Part shown: positions 18,155 to 27,113 of the stretch, piece by piece
How the letters are laid out: each line of letters begins with the position of its first letter
Numbering within the stretch: the stretch's first letter is position 1
DNA from: Halorhabdus utahensis DSM 12940
GTDB taxonomy: Archaea; Halobacteriota; Halobacteria; Halobacteriales; Haloarculaceae
NCBI RefSeq assembly: GCF_000023945.1
Contig: NC_013158.1
Coordinates: forward strand, 2,976,001-3,040,000
Length of the DNA: 64,000 nt
Direction of reading: 5' to 3'
The notes under the pieces: model-generated
The model's input: only the letters and a program-made list of their open reading frames with translations
Database searches by the model: none
Told to the model about the DNA's origin: nothing
Position numbers and translations under genes: made by a program

Positions 18155-18838
18155 TCAATCCGTAACGCTGACGCCACCGAACGCGGCGAACCCGGTCACG
18201 ACAAGATCGATCTCGTCGTGATTGCGCTCGCGGCGCTTGCGTTCGTCCTCAGCACCACCGAAGATCGGCAGGACATCTATCCGGACGTTCCACTCGGGCG
18301 GGACGGCGATCTCACAGCCACCGAACATCGCCGTCGCGTTGATCGTCGCCGGCCGATCCTCGATGCCCGCATCCCGGAGGTCGAGTTCGACGCCGCCGAA
18401 TATCGCGGTCAGATCCGCGCTCTCGAAGGCGGCCGCCGTCGAGCGCTGCCCGCTGCCGCCGAAGACGCCGATCGCACTGATGGATGCGTCGGATATCTCC
18501 CGTGACTGCGATCGTGATCGATAGTGGTTGATGATGAGCGAGAGACCGAAGGCCACGACGAGCAGGGGCCAAAGCTCCGTGATCGCTTCGGCCTGGACGT
18601 ACTCAAGCGTGACCAGTTGCCAGGCGGCGGCCACGACGATGACGGCGATCGGGCCAAAGAGGTTCCGGAAGCCACTGACGACGAGGGCGTACACTCCGAG
18701 GAGGACGAACAACGACGGCACGTATTGCAGGAGGATTTCCGCGTCGTAGACGTCTGTCGTCTCGACCAGCAACGCGAGACCGACGACGATCACGATCGCA
18801 CCGAAAACGACCTGACTCGTGAGGTTGCGGCGTTTCAT
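18155..18838 (-). CDS. LiaF-like membrane protein (DUF1707/LiaF transmembrane family)
   Basis: 227 residues from ATG 18838. Four membrane helices (about 8-90) are followed by a soluble domain with repeated Phe-Gly-Gly turns: SAIGVFGGSG, LTAIFGGVELDL, ATAMFGGCEIAVP, VLPIFGGAEDE and FAAFGGVSVTD. This ladder of FGG repeats is the LiaF C-terminal beta-helix-like domain, which in bacteria restrains the LiaRS envelope-stress system. No LiaS/LiaR genes are adjacent. It lies 158 bases downstream of the large peptidoglycan-binding-domain gene on the same strand, so cotranscription is possible but unproven. Confidence 0.85.
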   Translation of the reverse strand: MKRRNLTSQVVFGAIVIVVGLALLVETTDVYDAEILLQYVPSLFVLLGVYALVVSGFRNLFGPIAVIVVAAAWQLVTLEYVQAEAITELWPLLVVAFGLSLIINHYRSRSQSREISDASISAIGVFGGSGQRSTAAAFESADLTAIFGGVELDLRDAGIEDRPATINATAMFGGCEIAVPPEWNVRIDVLPIFGGAEDERKRRERNHDEIDLVVTGFAAFGGVSVTD

Positions 18839-18995
18839 GCCGGATAGATCACAGCCAGACCGTATAAACCTACCTCGCGCGGGGGTGTGGGATCCGGCAT
18901 CTGGCTCCGAACGGGGGTGACCACCGTTCGTCGGGATCCTGCCGGCCGCAGGGGGACCGTCGGTCGCAACGAGCAGTGGGCGAGGACGCCCGCGC

Positions 18996-21590
18996 TTACC
19001 CGTCGTTCGAACTGTCCTCGTCCGAGTCACTTCCGGAGCCGTTCCCATCGTCGTCCTCATCATCCCCAGTCACAATCTTCTGGTTGGCCGCGAGGAGACA
19101 GAAGCCTTCGGAGTCACCCGAGTGATGGCCGCCGTAGTGATTGTTGACGATCGTATTGTCGTAGACGGTCATGCTAACGGTGTACCCACAGGGGTTCATC
19201 CGGCCGACCGTGCCATTCTCCCAGTCTGTTTTGAGTTCCCAGGTCCCGTCGCCGCCGCCACGGTCCAGTACTTTCGTTCCCGATGTCTCTTCGACGCTGG
19301 CATCGTCGGCTTCTTCGTCGGGGTCAAGGTCGAAAGAATACCCTTTCAGACGCTTGTCGTCGGCCCTGAACGTTCCCTCGATGGTGTTTCCGACCTTGAA
19401 GAAGCCACAGTCGCCGGCCTTGCCCCCCGATGTGGACCCGGACTTGACGCCCGTTATCGAGATCGAGGCCGTGGGGTCGGTGTTGTCTAACCGGATGAGC
19501 ATCTTCCGGTCGGTCGTGCCGTCCGGCTCGAACACGACATCGGTGTGGACCGGATCGCCGTCACCCCGCTTTGCCTCGACCTTCAGTTCGTAGAGACCGT
19601 CGTCGCTGGTGTACCACTTCGCGAGGACGTCGTTGATCACCTTCGGCACGTACGTATAGAAGCCGTCACTGTCGACCTGCATCCGCCTGTTGATTCGGGG
19701 GGCGTCGTAACTCCGGACGGTGAACTCGTTGGAGACCCGTTTCCAGGGGTTGGCGGCGTCGCTAACACCCGGTTTGTAGGGCCGCACCGACACCCGGTAC
19801 TTGAGGGCATCGGCTCCGCTGGCGTCCGGGTCGATTCCGTCCATCGGCCGGCCGGTGATCGTCACCAACCCGCCGAAGGGTGCCTGTTTGGCCTGGAACC
19901 CGCCCATGACGGCCTGGCCGGTAGCGGTCCCGGTGTCGTCGGCGTCTGGCGGCGTCTGTTTGACGTCCGCGGGGAAGATGTTCCCGACACTGCCGACAGC
20001 GAGCCGGCCTTCCTCGATCGCCTCGGCACCGGGGGAAACCTGGACGATCGTCTCGTGGTGGTTGCCCCAGGTCGGTGCGAAGTTGGGGTTGCTCTTTGGC
20101 GGCTTGTCCTCCCAGGAGAGCACGGCGCGAATACGAACCAGGCTCGGCCCGTCGTGACATGGCTGTCGATGATGACTGAGATCGACGGGCAGGTGGACCG
20201 CATACTGGAGACCGTCGCCCGGAATCGAGGGGATGTCATAGACGTTGACCGAGCCGGTCCCGAGGTAGTTCCAGGTCCCGCCCGAGACATCCTTCTCCCA
20301 GAACGCGACGTATTCGGTGCTTCCCTGCGTACAGAGCCCACCGGAGTACCCGGCCGGCCGCTTGACGGTGAACACGCCCGTGAGTAGCCCGGATCGATAG
20401 CCAACACAGCCGAGCTCTTCGTAACCCGTGTTCTCGAACGTTTCGTCGAGGTTTTCCAGAACCTCGCCGATCTCGATGTCGAGTTCCGGCGGGATGTCGA
20501 TGGGAACCTCGGGGACTGGTTCAGGGTCGGGTATCGGAATGGGGTCGGGTTCTGGCTCGGGAATCGGAACCGGTTCGGGCTCCGGATCGGGTATCGGGAT
20601 CGGATCAGGGACGGGATCCGAGAGGGAGATGTCCCCGGGTTGCAGCGCCGACGTGGTGAGATCAAGGCCGGCGGTCGCGGGCTCACGTACGACGGACTTG
20701 AACGCGGTGAATCCGCCGCGATGAGGCGGGACGCTGGTGTTCTGGTACGTGAGCAGTGACTGGGACGGACTCAGCTGTGGTGGATCGACCGGGTCCCCTT
20801 CGCCCGCGTCGATCCCGTCGATGACCGATTCGGGGAGCGCAGTGTCGACGAGGTCAGGGATGGTCGGCCACTGAGGTTCGATCTGGATGTCGGCATCCAG
20901 CCGGTTACCCCACACGGGGAGCTTCTCGGGTTTGTCCTTCGGCTTGCTGTTCCAGCTCAACACCGCTCGGATCCGCGGGAGATATGGCTCCCCGCAGGGC
21001 TGTTCGTCCTCGTCGAGTTCGAGCGTGACTGTATACGCGACCGGCTTGGGTCCCGGCAGGTCGTGGACCCGGGTCGAGCCGACGCCGAGGTTCTCCCAGT
21101 CACCGTTGCGCTCGCGGTCGATGAAAAATCGGACGAACTCGACGGACCCGTCAGTACAGAGGTCGCCCCCGTACCCGTGGTCACGTTTGACCGAGACAAC
21201 TGCTTCAAGTTGCTCGGCGGCGGGATCGTACCCCACGTAGGTTAGTTCCTCGAAATCGGTGTTGCTGGTGATGTCGAGGACTGGTTCGTACTCCAGCTCC
21301 GGGTGGTTGCCGAAGTAGTTAGGGTTCTCGGCGAGCAACTGCTTGTACTTCGCGCGTTCCGGCGGCACCGCCGGCATGTCGAAGTCGACATCGAGGTCAA
21401 GTTCCTCGGCGGTGTCCGGCCCGACCGATCCCGTCGGTTCCAATCCTTGTTCGCGCTGGAACGAGGCCACGGCATCCCTCGTCCGGCGGCCGTACTCGCC
21501 GTCGATCTCGCCGACGTCGTACCCGCGCTCCGCGAGCAGTTCCTGGAGTTGCTGTACCGCTTCGCCGTCCGCACCGAGTGTGAGATGCAT
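18996..21590 (-). CDS. Large protein with N-terminal PG_binding_1-type domain and duplicated uncharacterised domain
   Basis: 864 residues. Residues 3-65 form a peptidoglycan-binding-1 fold: GADGEAVQQLQELLAERGYD, then EIDGEYGRRTRDAVASFQRE. Two copies of an unnamed ~130-residue domain follow, at about 112-240 and 385-520, sharing the order FEEL/YEEL, VGY, VKR, GGxLCTxGS, F, W..LG..S..V.D.P, RIRAVLSW and WGN. They are joined by a Pro-Glu/Asp linker (326-362). The rest (540-835) looks like two beta-sandwich units and includes RVSVRPYKPG, DNTDPTASISI, NPCGYTVSMTVYDNTIVN and GFCLLA; the tail is acidic. There is no signal peptide, Tat motif or membrane helix, so export cannot be inferred. Similar duplicated proteins occur in bacteria, from memory. 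Function unknown; probably acquired horizontally. Confidence 0.7.
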   Translation of the reverse strand: MHLTLGADGEAVQQLQELLAERGYDVGEIDGEYGRRTRDAVASFQREQGLEPTGSVGPDTAEELDLDVDFDMPAVPPERAKYKQLLAENPNYFGNHPELEYEPVLDITSNTDFEELTYVGYDPAAEQLEAVVSVKRDHGYGGDLCTDGSVEFVRFFIDRERNGDWENLGVGSTRVHDLPGPKPVAYTVTLELDEDEQPCGEPYLPRIRAVLSWNSKPKDKPEKLPVWGNRLDADIQIEPQWPTIPDLVDTALPESVIDGIDAGEGDPVDPPQLSPSQSLLTYQNTSVPPHRGGFTAFKSVVREPATAGLDLTTSALQPGDISLSDPVPDPIPIPDPEPEPVPIPEPEPDPIPIPDPEPVPEVPIDIPPELDIEIGEVLENLDETFENTGYEELGCVGYRSGLLTGVFTVKRPAGYSGGLCTQGSTEYVAFWEKDVSGGTWNYLGTGSVNVYDIPSIPGDGLQYAVHLPVDLSHHRQPCHDGPSLVRIRAVLSWEDKPPKSNPNFAPTWGNHHETIVQVSPGAEAIEEGRLAVGSVGNIFPADVKQTPPDADDTGTATGQAVMGGFQAKQAPFGGLVTITGRPMDGIDPDASGADALKYRVSVRPYKPGVSDAANPWKRVSNEFTVRSYDAPRINRRMQVDSDGFYTYVPKVINDVLAKWYTSDDGLYELKVEAKRGDGDPVHTDVVFEPDGTTDRKMLIRLDNTDPTASISITGVKSGSTSGGKAGDCGFFKVGNTIEGTFRADDKRLKGYSFDLDPDEEADDASVEETSGTKVLDRGGGDGTWELKTDWENGTVGRMNPCGYTVSMTVYDNTIVNNHYGGHHSGDSEGFCLLAANQKIVTGDDEDDDGNGSGSDSDEDSSNDG
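20505..20615 (-). repeat. In-frame Pro-Glu/Asp repeat tract
   Basis: Codes for residues 326-362 of the preceding protein as repeated PDPIPIPDPEPEP-type units. The DNA is a run of related GGG-TC-GGG-type hexamers and 12-mers. It makes a stiff polyproline-like spacer between the two duplicated domains and is likely to vary in length among relatives. Confidence 0.7.
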
Positions 21591-22018
21591 TGGTGTTCTC
21601 CGGCGGCGCAGTCATGGTCTCCAGTGACCGTCCGATACTGACACCCGAGCCCACTAACCCGCGCCTGAGACACAGCAACGGAAGGCGGCTACTAAAATAT
21701 TCAGGAATATTGACCATAACGGAATATATAATTTTCATATATGACTAATTAGTTTTCACCCCCACGATCACGAAACGGGAGACGGTACGTCATTGAGTAC
21801 CACGCGGTTGGGACGCATCGAGAGCCCCATGGAAAACACGGTGTCCGATCAGTCACACGCCGGAGTCGTCTGTTAAGCCGATGTGGAAGGCAAAACCGCT
21901 CCCGGCGGTTCATGACGTCTCCCCTCTTGCCGAGATGATGACTATTCCGCTCATCCCTGTCGGCGTCCGAGCTGTGCAAGACGACACTGTTAATGGTTGG
22001 CCGGTGAACAGATCGACC
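21591..22018. promoter_or_regulatory. 428-base non-coding region with AT-rich palindromic promoter block
   Basis: No credible gene. The segment at 21690-21760 is far richer in A+T than its surroundings. It contains a perfect 16-base inverted repeat AATATTCAGGAATATT (21696-21711), an ATATATAATTTTCATATAT stretch and a perfect CTAATTAG (21745-21752). These lie 105-160 bases upstream of the 864-residue gene on the minus strand and could hold its promoter and operators. The rest, up to the GlmU-like gene, has normal composition; several short open frames there carry no family signal. Confidence 0.55.
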
Positions 22019-23200
22019 ATGCAGACAGTCATTCTCGCCGCCGGGCAGGGGACTCGGATGGGGCCGCTGACGGAGTCGACGCCGAAGCCGATGCTACCCG
22101 TCGCCGGTCGTCCATTAGTCGCACACGTGGCGGACGCGGCCGTGGACGCCGGTGCGTCGGAACTCGTCGTCGTCGTGGGCTACGAGGCCGAGGCAGTCCG
22201 GTCGTTCTTCGGCGATACGTATCGCGATGTGCCAGTCACGTTCGCCGTCCAGGCGGAACAGGCGGGCACCGCGGACGCCGTCCGGGCCGCACGCCCGGAA
22301 CTCGACGGCGCGTTCGCGGTGTTGAACGGCGACAACCTCTATGATCCCGCAGCGGTCGAACAACTGTTCGAAAGCGCTCCCTCACTGGCGACCTACGAGG
22401 TCGACGATCCATCGAACTACGGTGTCGTGTCGATCACAGACGGCATCGTCACCGACATCGTCGAGAAACCGGCGGATCCGCCCACGACGTACGCGAACAC
22501 CGGCGCGTACGTCTTCCCGGAAGCGGCGATCGACTGGCTCGACGTCCCCGAAAGTGAACGCGGCGAGTACGAGATCACGGACGTCGTCGCCCAGGTGATC
22601 GACGCCCACGAGGTGACGCCGGTGCCCCTCTCACGCTGGCGAGACGTGGGCCGCCCATGGGAGCTGCTCGAAGCCAACGAGACCCTGCTTGCGGAACTCG
22701 ATGGGACGGTCGACGGGACCGTCAGCGACGACGCGGAACTGCGGGGGACGGTCGTCGTCGAGGCCGGCGCGACCATCGAACCGGGCGTCGTGATCGAAGG
22801 GCCAGTGTACGTCAGTCGCGGTGCGTCGGTCGGCCCGAACGCGTACCTTCGCGGGGGGACCTTTCTGGGAGCGGACGTTCACGTCGGCAACGGCGTCGAG
22901 ATCAAAAACAGCGTGATCCGCCGCGGGACGAACGTTCCGCATCTCTCCTACGTCGGCGACAGCGTCCTCGGCCAGGACGTCAACTTCGGGGCCGGGACGA
23001 ACGTCGCCAATCTTCGCCACGACGGTGCGACCGTTCACCTGACAGTCAAAGGCGATCGGATCTCGACGGGACGGCGCAAGTTCGGCGTCGTCGTCGGCGA
23101 CGGCGTCAAAACCGGCATCAACACGAGCCTGGAGCCTGGCGTCACGCTGTCGGGCGGGACGGTCACCGAACCCGGCGAGCGCGTGCGTCGCGATCGGTGA
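22019..23200 (+). CDS. Bifunctional sugar-1-phosphate nucleotidylyltransferase/acetyltransferase (GlmU-like)
   Basis: 393 residues from ATG 22019 (MQTVILAAGQGTRM). The N-terminal pyrophosphorylase domain has LAAGQGTRMGPLTESTPKPM, LNGDNLYD (metal-binding DN), VSITDGIVTDIVEKP and YANTGAYVF. The C-terminal ~150 residues are a left-handed beta-helix of hexapeptide repeats with GADVHVGNGVEIKNSVIRRG and NLRHDG, as in acetyltransferases. Archaeal members make UDP-GlcNAc or other NDP-sugars for glycoprotein and glycolipid synthesis. An open frame runs further upstream but the conserved start decides the call. Confidence 0.92.
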   Translation: MQTVILAAGQGTRMGPLTESTPKPMLPVAGRPLVAHVADAAVDAGASELVVVVGYEAEAVRSFFGDTYRDVPVTFAVQAEQAGTADAVRAARPELDGAFAVLNGDNLYDPAAVEQLFESAPSLATYEVDDPSNYGVVSITDGIVTDIVEKPADPPTTYANTGAYVFPEAAIDWLDVPESERGEYEITDVVAQVIDAHEVTPVPLSRWRDVGRPWELLEANETLLAELDGTVDGTVSDDAELRGTVVVEAGATIEPGVVIEGPVYVSRGASVGPNAYLRGGTFLGADVHVGNGVEIKNSVIRRGTNVPHLSYVGDSVLGQDVNFGAGTNVANLRHDGATVHLTVKGDRISTGRRKFGVVVGDGVKTGINTSLEPGVTLSGGTVTEPGERVRRDR

Positions 23201-23233
23201 GAGACCCGCTGATCACTCGCGCCGGCGAGTGTC

Positions 23234-26200
23234 TCACGCTGGATCCGTCTCGACCCACCGCTCACAGACGGCTTCGAACTCAGCGTCGGTGAGCTGGCCG
23301 GTCGCGAAGTGATCGGCGGCGAGGCGAAGGTCGTCGTCGGAGACCTCGTCCCTGGATACCACACGCTCGACGATGTCAGTCTCCACTGTGACGGAATCAG
23401 GCCCGTCGATCGGGATGGTTTCGCCATCGACGAACACCGTCCCGTCGAACGACAGCGTGCTCCCGTCGGTGGTGTCCGCGGCGATCGTCGCGTCGTATTC
23501 GATAACGATCCGGTCCTCGACGCCCTCGAAGGCCAAAAACAGCGTCGAACCTTGCCCGACGAACTCCGTCGGCTCGGGTGTCACGGAGTACACTGCGAGC
23601 TCGCTGCCGGGCAATCGCTCCCGTACGGCGAGTCGATCGGCCGGGTTGTCGACACTGAGTGTCACTGCGACGGTCCCGCCCGGAGCCTGGTGGCTGGGTG
23701 CGAGTGTGCGGCTGGCACTCGCTGGGTCGGTATCGGCCGTGTCCATCGTCCCGCTGTCGCCGTCAGCATCGTCAGCGTCGTCCGACGACTCGCCGCCGCC
23801 GAACACGTCTTCGGGGCCGAACAGGCGCGTCCAGACCACGAGCAGGCTCGGGAGGACGAGGACGCTCGCGAGGAACGCATAGATGATCGTCAGGCCGGTG
23901 ATCAGCCCGAACTGCTGGAGCGGCGGCAGGATGGCGAACACGAGGACGCCAAACCCACCGACTGTCGTTGCGGCACTACCCAGCAGTGCCCCGCCGGTCC
24001 CGGTGACTGCCCGATCAAGCGCTTCGAAGGCCGAACCGGTTTCTTCGAGCTCCTGGTTGTATCGTTCGCTGAGGTGGATACTGTAGGCGACCCCGAGCCC
24101 GACAGTCAGGCTCGTGATCATCCCCGTCATCACGTTGAAAGGGATGCCGAAGGCGTACATCGTCCCGAGGATCCACGCCACGCTGAGGACGACCGGGAGC
24201 AGCGTCACGAACCCGAGGGTCGCACTGCCATCACTGATCCGATAGACGACCATCAGGAACGCGAAGACGGCCACGAGCGTGATCAACAGACTCTGGATCA
24301 CCGTCTCCAGGAGCTGATTCTGGACGATTTCGAAGATGATCGTCTGACCCGTCGCCGACGTTTCCAACCCGTTTGCCGAGAGCGAATCAGCGACCGACCG
24401 CATCTGGTCGGTCACGTCAGTACTCGATGCGGTCCCCTGTATCGTCACGACGATCCGGGCAGCCGCGTACTCCCCGTCGTCCCGATAGAGGACTGCCTGG
24501 GCCTGCTGGGGGGCGACGTCATAGAGCGTATCGTAGACGCCGGCGACGTTCTCGTCCGGGACGCGGTCATTGTCGGTGTCCGCAGCGGATAACGTCGCAT
24601 TGAACGTCTCGTTTTGGGCGGCAACGGCCTCTATTACCGACAGCGGTGACTGCACATCGGGTTGACCGCCGGGGAGTTTCTGAGTGACGTCCTTCTCGGC
24701 GATCGTCTCACGTGCCTCGGCCAGTTGTTCAGTCCCGTCGGCTGTCGCGACATCATCGCGTATCAGCAACTGGGCCTGTGAGTCTTCCCGGACGAATCGG
24801 TCGTTGACGTACTGGAGATTGTTCTTTGCGGTGTATTCACCGGGTTTGAACGGCTCGGGAAGCTCTTCCATCCATCCCGGTGGATCCTCGGCGAGGAAGT
24901 CTTCCTGAGCAAAGCTCGTGTCGACCTGTGTCCCTGCGTAGGCACCGCCGACCGAGAGCAACACGGCGAGGACGATAATGATGTACGGGGCCTTCCGTGC
25001 GCCGATCGATCCGACTTTGAGTAGTTGACTGAGTCGGCCGCCACCGGTTCCGATCGCTCGCTTGCGGCGGTCGATCCCGAAGCCTTCGAGAACCTCGTCG
25101 AGTTCGACTTTGAGCGCCGGGATCAACACGCCAAAGACCAACAGCGCAGCCACGATTCCGACGGAGCTCACGATACCGAAGTCCTGAATCGGGGGGACCG
25201 GGCTCGTCAGGTTCGAGAGGAAGCCGATGACTGTCGTCGCGGTCACCAGCGTGAGCGCGACCCCGACGCCGCCGAGAGCGACCCGCATCGCCTCGCGTGG
25301 ACCGCGGTCCGCGTCGTTGCGTCGCTCGCGATGGCGCATGAAGATGTGGATCGCGTAGTCGATCGAGAGCCCGATCAACAGTACGGGCACGGCGATGAAG
25401 ATCTGGTTGAAGCTGATGTCGGCCCAGCCCATGAACCCGAACGTCCAGATCAGGACCGCACCGATACCGAATAGACCGAGTACGATGTCGAGAATGTCAC
25501 GGTACCCGATCGCCAGCGCTGCCAGAACGAAGATCAGCGCGAGCGGACCGACGATCAGCATGCTGTCGGTCATCGAGCGGTTGATCTCGTCGGTGATCAA
25601 CCCGCTCCCGAAGACCAGATACTCCTCGTCGAAGTCCCCACCGAGGTCCTGCATCGCAAGCTGGGAGTCGACGATCCGGTCGGAGACAGTCCCGCCGGGC
25701 GCGACAGCGCTGTCGGTCCGCTGGGTGACCAGCAGCATCGTCGCCTCGGCGGTCGTCGATCCCTGCTCGTACTCCGAGGACATGAGCCCCAGGACGCCGT
25801 TCCCGCCGCCGTTCTCGCCACCAAGGACGAGTTCGATCGTCGATTCGAGCTCGGTGGCGTTCATCGACTGCAGTTGGGCGATCTGTTCGTCGAGGCTGAT
25901 CGCGGAGACGTTCTCGAGGGCTGCACGCTGTTCCTGGAGTTGCGCGCCGAGTTCCTCGAGGCGTTCTCCTTGCTGACGAAGTGACGCACCTTGCTCTTGT
26001 AAGGCGGTTCCCCGTTGCTGGAGTGCCTCTCCCCAGGCACGGAGGGACTGCTCTCGTTCACCGAGGGCCTGATATTGCGCCGAAAGCACGCCCCGGGTGC
26101 CGAGTTCGTAAGCGGCCTGAATGGACTCCTGGTCGGTTGCATTCCGGAGGTTCTGAGCCGCTGTCCGGAAGGTGACGTAGTGCGTCTCGTTGAGCGTGAC

Positions 26201-26848
26201 CGGTGTGTTCTGTGCGACGGCATCGAACTGATCGCGGACACTCGCCGACGGGTCCTGGCGGAGTGTTGTGAGCGCGCTTTGGAGGCTCTCGGCCGTAGCA
26301 TTAAGCCGCTGGGCCCGTGTTTCGAGTTGGCGGCGCGACTGATTGAACTCGGTCCGGTTTTGCTGGAGCGCGGTACGTTCGGCCTGAAGTTGTTGCCGTT
26401 GCTCCTGGACGGTCGCGTTCAGCGTCTGGAATTCAGCGAGCGTGGCCTGTAACTCGGCCCCGCGCTCGCGCTGGATCGCCGCCGTCGCGATCGCGTTAGC
26501 GACGCCGGCTGTCGGCGACGCTCCGGACAGGGTTGGACCGACAGTCGAATTGTCCTTGAGTGTTTGTTGATACTCTAGCGTCTCGATCAGTGTACTGTTG
26601 CTGAGGACGTTCTCACCACGAACGATGATCTGCGCGGTGGTCGTGTTGTCCGGTCCTGTTGAGAAGTTTCGCTCGATGTAATCGAGATCCTCCGCTTCTG
26701 GTGTGTCTGACTGGAACTGGTCGAGCGAGGACGTCTGCTCGACTTCAGCGGCCCCCGCCCCGATAAGCACAGTCAGAACGAGCATCACCGCGATCGCTGC
26801 CTTCGTGTGGTCGGTGATCGCGTCGACGACCCTGTCCGTCAGACTCAT
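23234..26848 (-). CDS. RND-superfamily (MMPL/SSD-type) exporter with long extracellular coiled coil
   Basis: 1204 residues from ATG 26848. TM1 (about 17-34) is followed by an unusually long outer region (35-~470) made largely of Gln/Glu/Leu heptads, e.g. REQSLRAWGEALQQR and GERLEELGAQLQEQ. A sterol-sensing-like block of five helices comes next (PLALIFVLAALAIGY; LLIGLSIDYAIHIFMRHRE), then a second outer domain and a second helix block (GMITSLTVGLGVAYSIHLSE). The ~190-residue cytosolic tail has a beta domain and a short SHOCT-like helical end (LRLAADHFATGQLTDAEF). It probably extrudes lipids or hydrophobic drugs using the proton gradient. Divergent from a TetR gene that probably represses it. 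Confidence 0.88.
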   Translation of the reverse strand: MSLTDRVVDAITDHTKAAIAVMLVLTVLIGAGAAEVEQTSSLDQFQSDTPEAEDLDYIERNFSTGPDNTTTAQIIVRGENVLSNSTLIETLEYQQTLKDNSTVGPTLSGASPTAGVANAIATAAIQRERGAELQATLAEFQTLNATVQEQRQQLQAERTALQQNRTEFNQSRRQLETRAQRLNATAESLQSALTTLRQDPSASVRDQFDAVAQNTPVTLNETHYVTFRTAAQNLRNATDQESIQAAYELGTRGVLSAQYQALGEREQSLRAWGEALQQRGTALQEQGASLRQQGERLEELGAQLQEQRAALENVSAISLDEQIAQLQSMNATELESTIELVLGGENGGGNGVLGLMSSEYEQGSTTAEATMLLVTQRTDSAVAPGGTVSDRIVDSQLAMQDLGGDFDEEYLVFGSGLITDEINRSMTDSMLIVGPLALIFVLAALAIGYRDILDIVLGLFGIGAVLIWTFGFMGWADISFNQIFIAVPVLLIGLSIDYAIHIFMRHRERRNDADRGPREAMRVALGGVGVALTLVTATTVIGFLSNLTSPVPPIQDFGIVSSVGIVAALLVFGVLIPALKVELDEVLEGFGIDRRKRAIGTGGGRLSQLLKVGSIGARKAPYIIIVLAVLLSVGGAYAGTQVDTSFAQEDFLAEDPPGWMEELPEPFKPGEYTAKNNLQYVNDRFVREDSQAQLLIRDDVATADGTEQLAEARETIAEKDVTQKLPGGQPDVQSPLSVIEAVAAQNETFNATLSAADTDNDRVPDENVAGVYDTLYDVAPQQAQAVLYRDDGEYAAARIVVTIQGTASSTDVTDQMRSVADSLSANGLETSATGQTIIFEIVQNQLLETVIQSLLITLVAVFAFLMVVYRISDGSATLGFVTLLPVVLSVAWILGTMYAFGIPFNVMTGMITSLTVGLGVAYSIHLSERYNQELEETGSAFEALDRAVTGTGGALLGSAATTVGGFGVLVFAILPPLQQFGLITGLTIIYAFLASVLVLPSLLVVWTRLFGPEDVFGGGESSDDADDADGDSGTMDTADTDPASASRTLAPSHQAPGGTVAVTLSVDNPADRLAVRERLPGSELAVYSVTPEPTEFVGQGSTLFLAFEGVEDRIVIEYDATIAADTTDGSTLSFDGTVFVDGETIPIDGPDSVTVETDIVERVVSRDEVSDDDLRLAADHFATGQLTDAEFEAVCERWVETDPA

Positions 26849-26934
26849 TGTGTCCCTCCAAAGCGAAATCTGAAACCGGTCATTCGTTGTACCGCTGTTC
26901 CGGCCGAGTCGGTTATAGGCTTTCCGGAATTTAC

Positions 26935-26948
26935 TGAATGTTCGTTCA
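26935..26948. promoter_or_regulatory. Candidate TetR operator 1 (RND side)
   Basis: TGAATGTTCGTTCA is an inverted repeat with half-sites TGAAtG and CgTTCA, 87 bases upstream of the RND start. On the minus strand it reads TGAACGAACATTCA, sharing the TTGAACG half-site with operator 2 when one flanking base is included. Confidence 0.5.
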
Positions 26949-27040
26949 AATATCGCCGGTTCGGCGATCGGCTGGATCGACAATTTGGGCTTGCTGGCCG
27001 TGACCGGGCAGTACACGCGCCGAACCAATCCAAAGATTCA

Positions 27041-27062
27041 TGATTGATCAACCGTTCAATCA
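27041..27062. promoter_or_regulatory. Candidate TetR operator 2 (TetR side)
   Basis: Perfect 7-base inverted repeat TGATTGA / TCAATCA separated by 8 bases, 52 bases upstream of the TetR ATG. The inner part contains CGTTCAA, the complement of TTGAACG seen at operator 1. The position suits autorepression. Confidence 0.5.
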
Positions 27063-27113
27063 CCGGCATGGCTCCCGGATTTCGGAATCGAACCGTTCGA
27101 AGAGGACGGCACG

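Noticed and set aside
20505..20615. CRISPR or tandem-repeat array
   Set aside because: The repetition is in-frame Pro-Glu/Asp coding sequence with no spacers.
21690..21760. Replication origin
   Set aside because: AT-rich and palindromic, but no repeated origin boxes and no orc1/cdc6 gene nearby.
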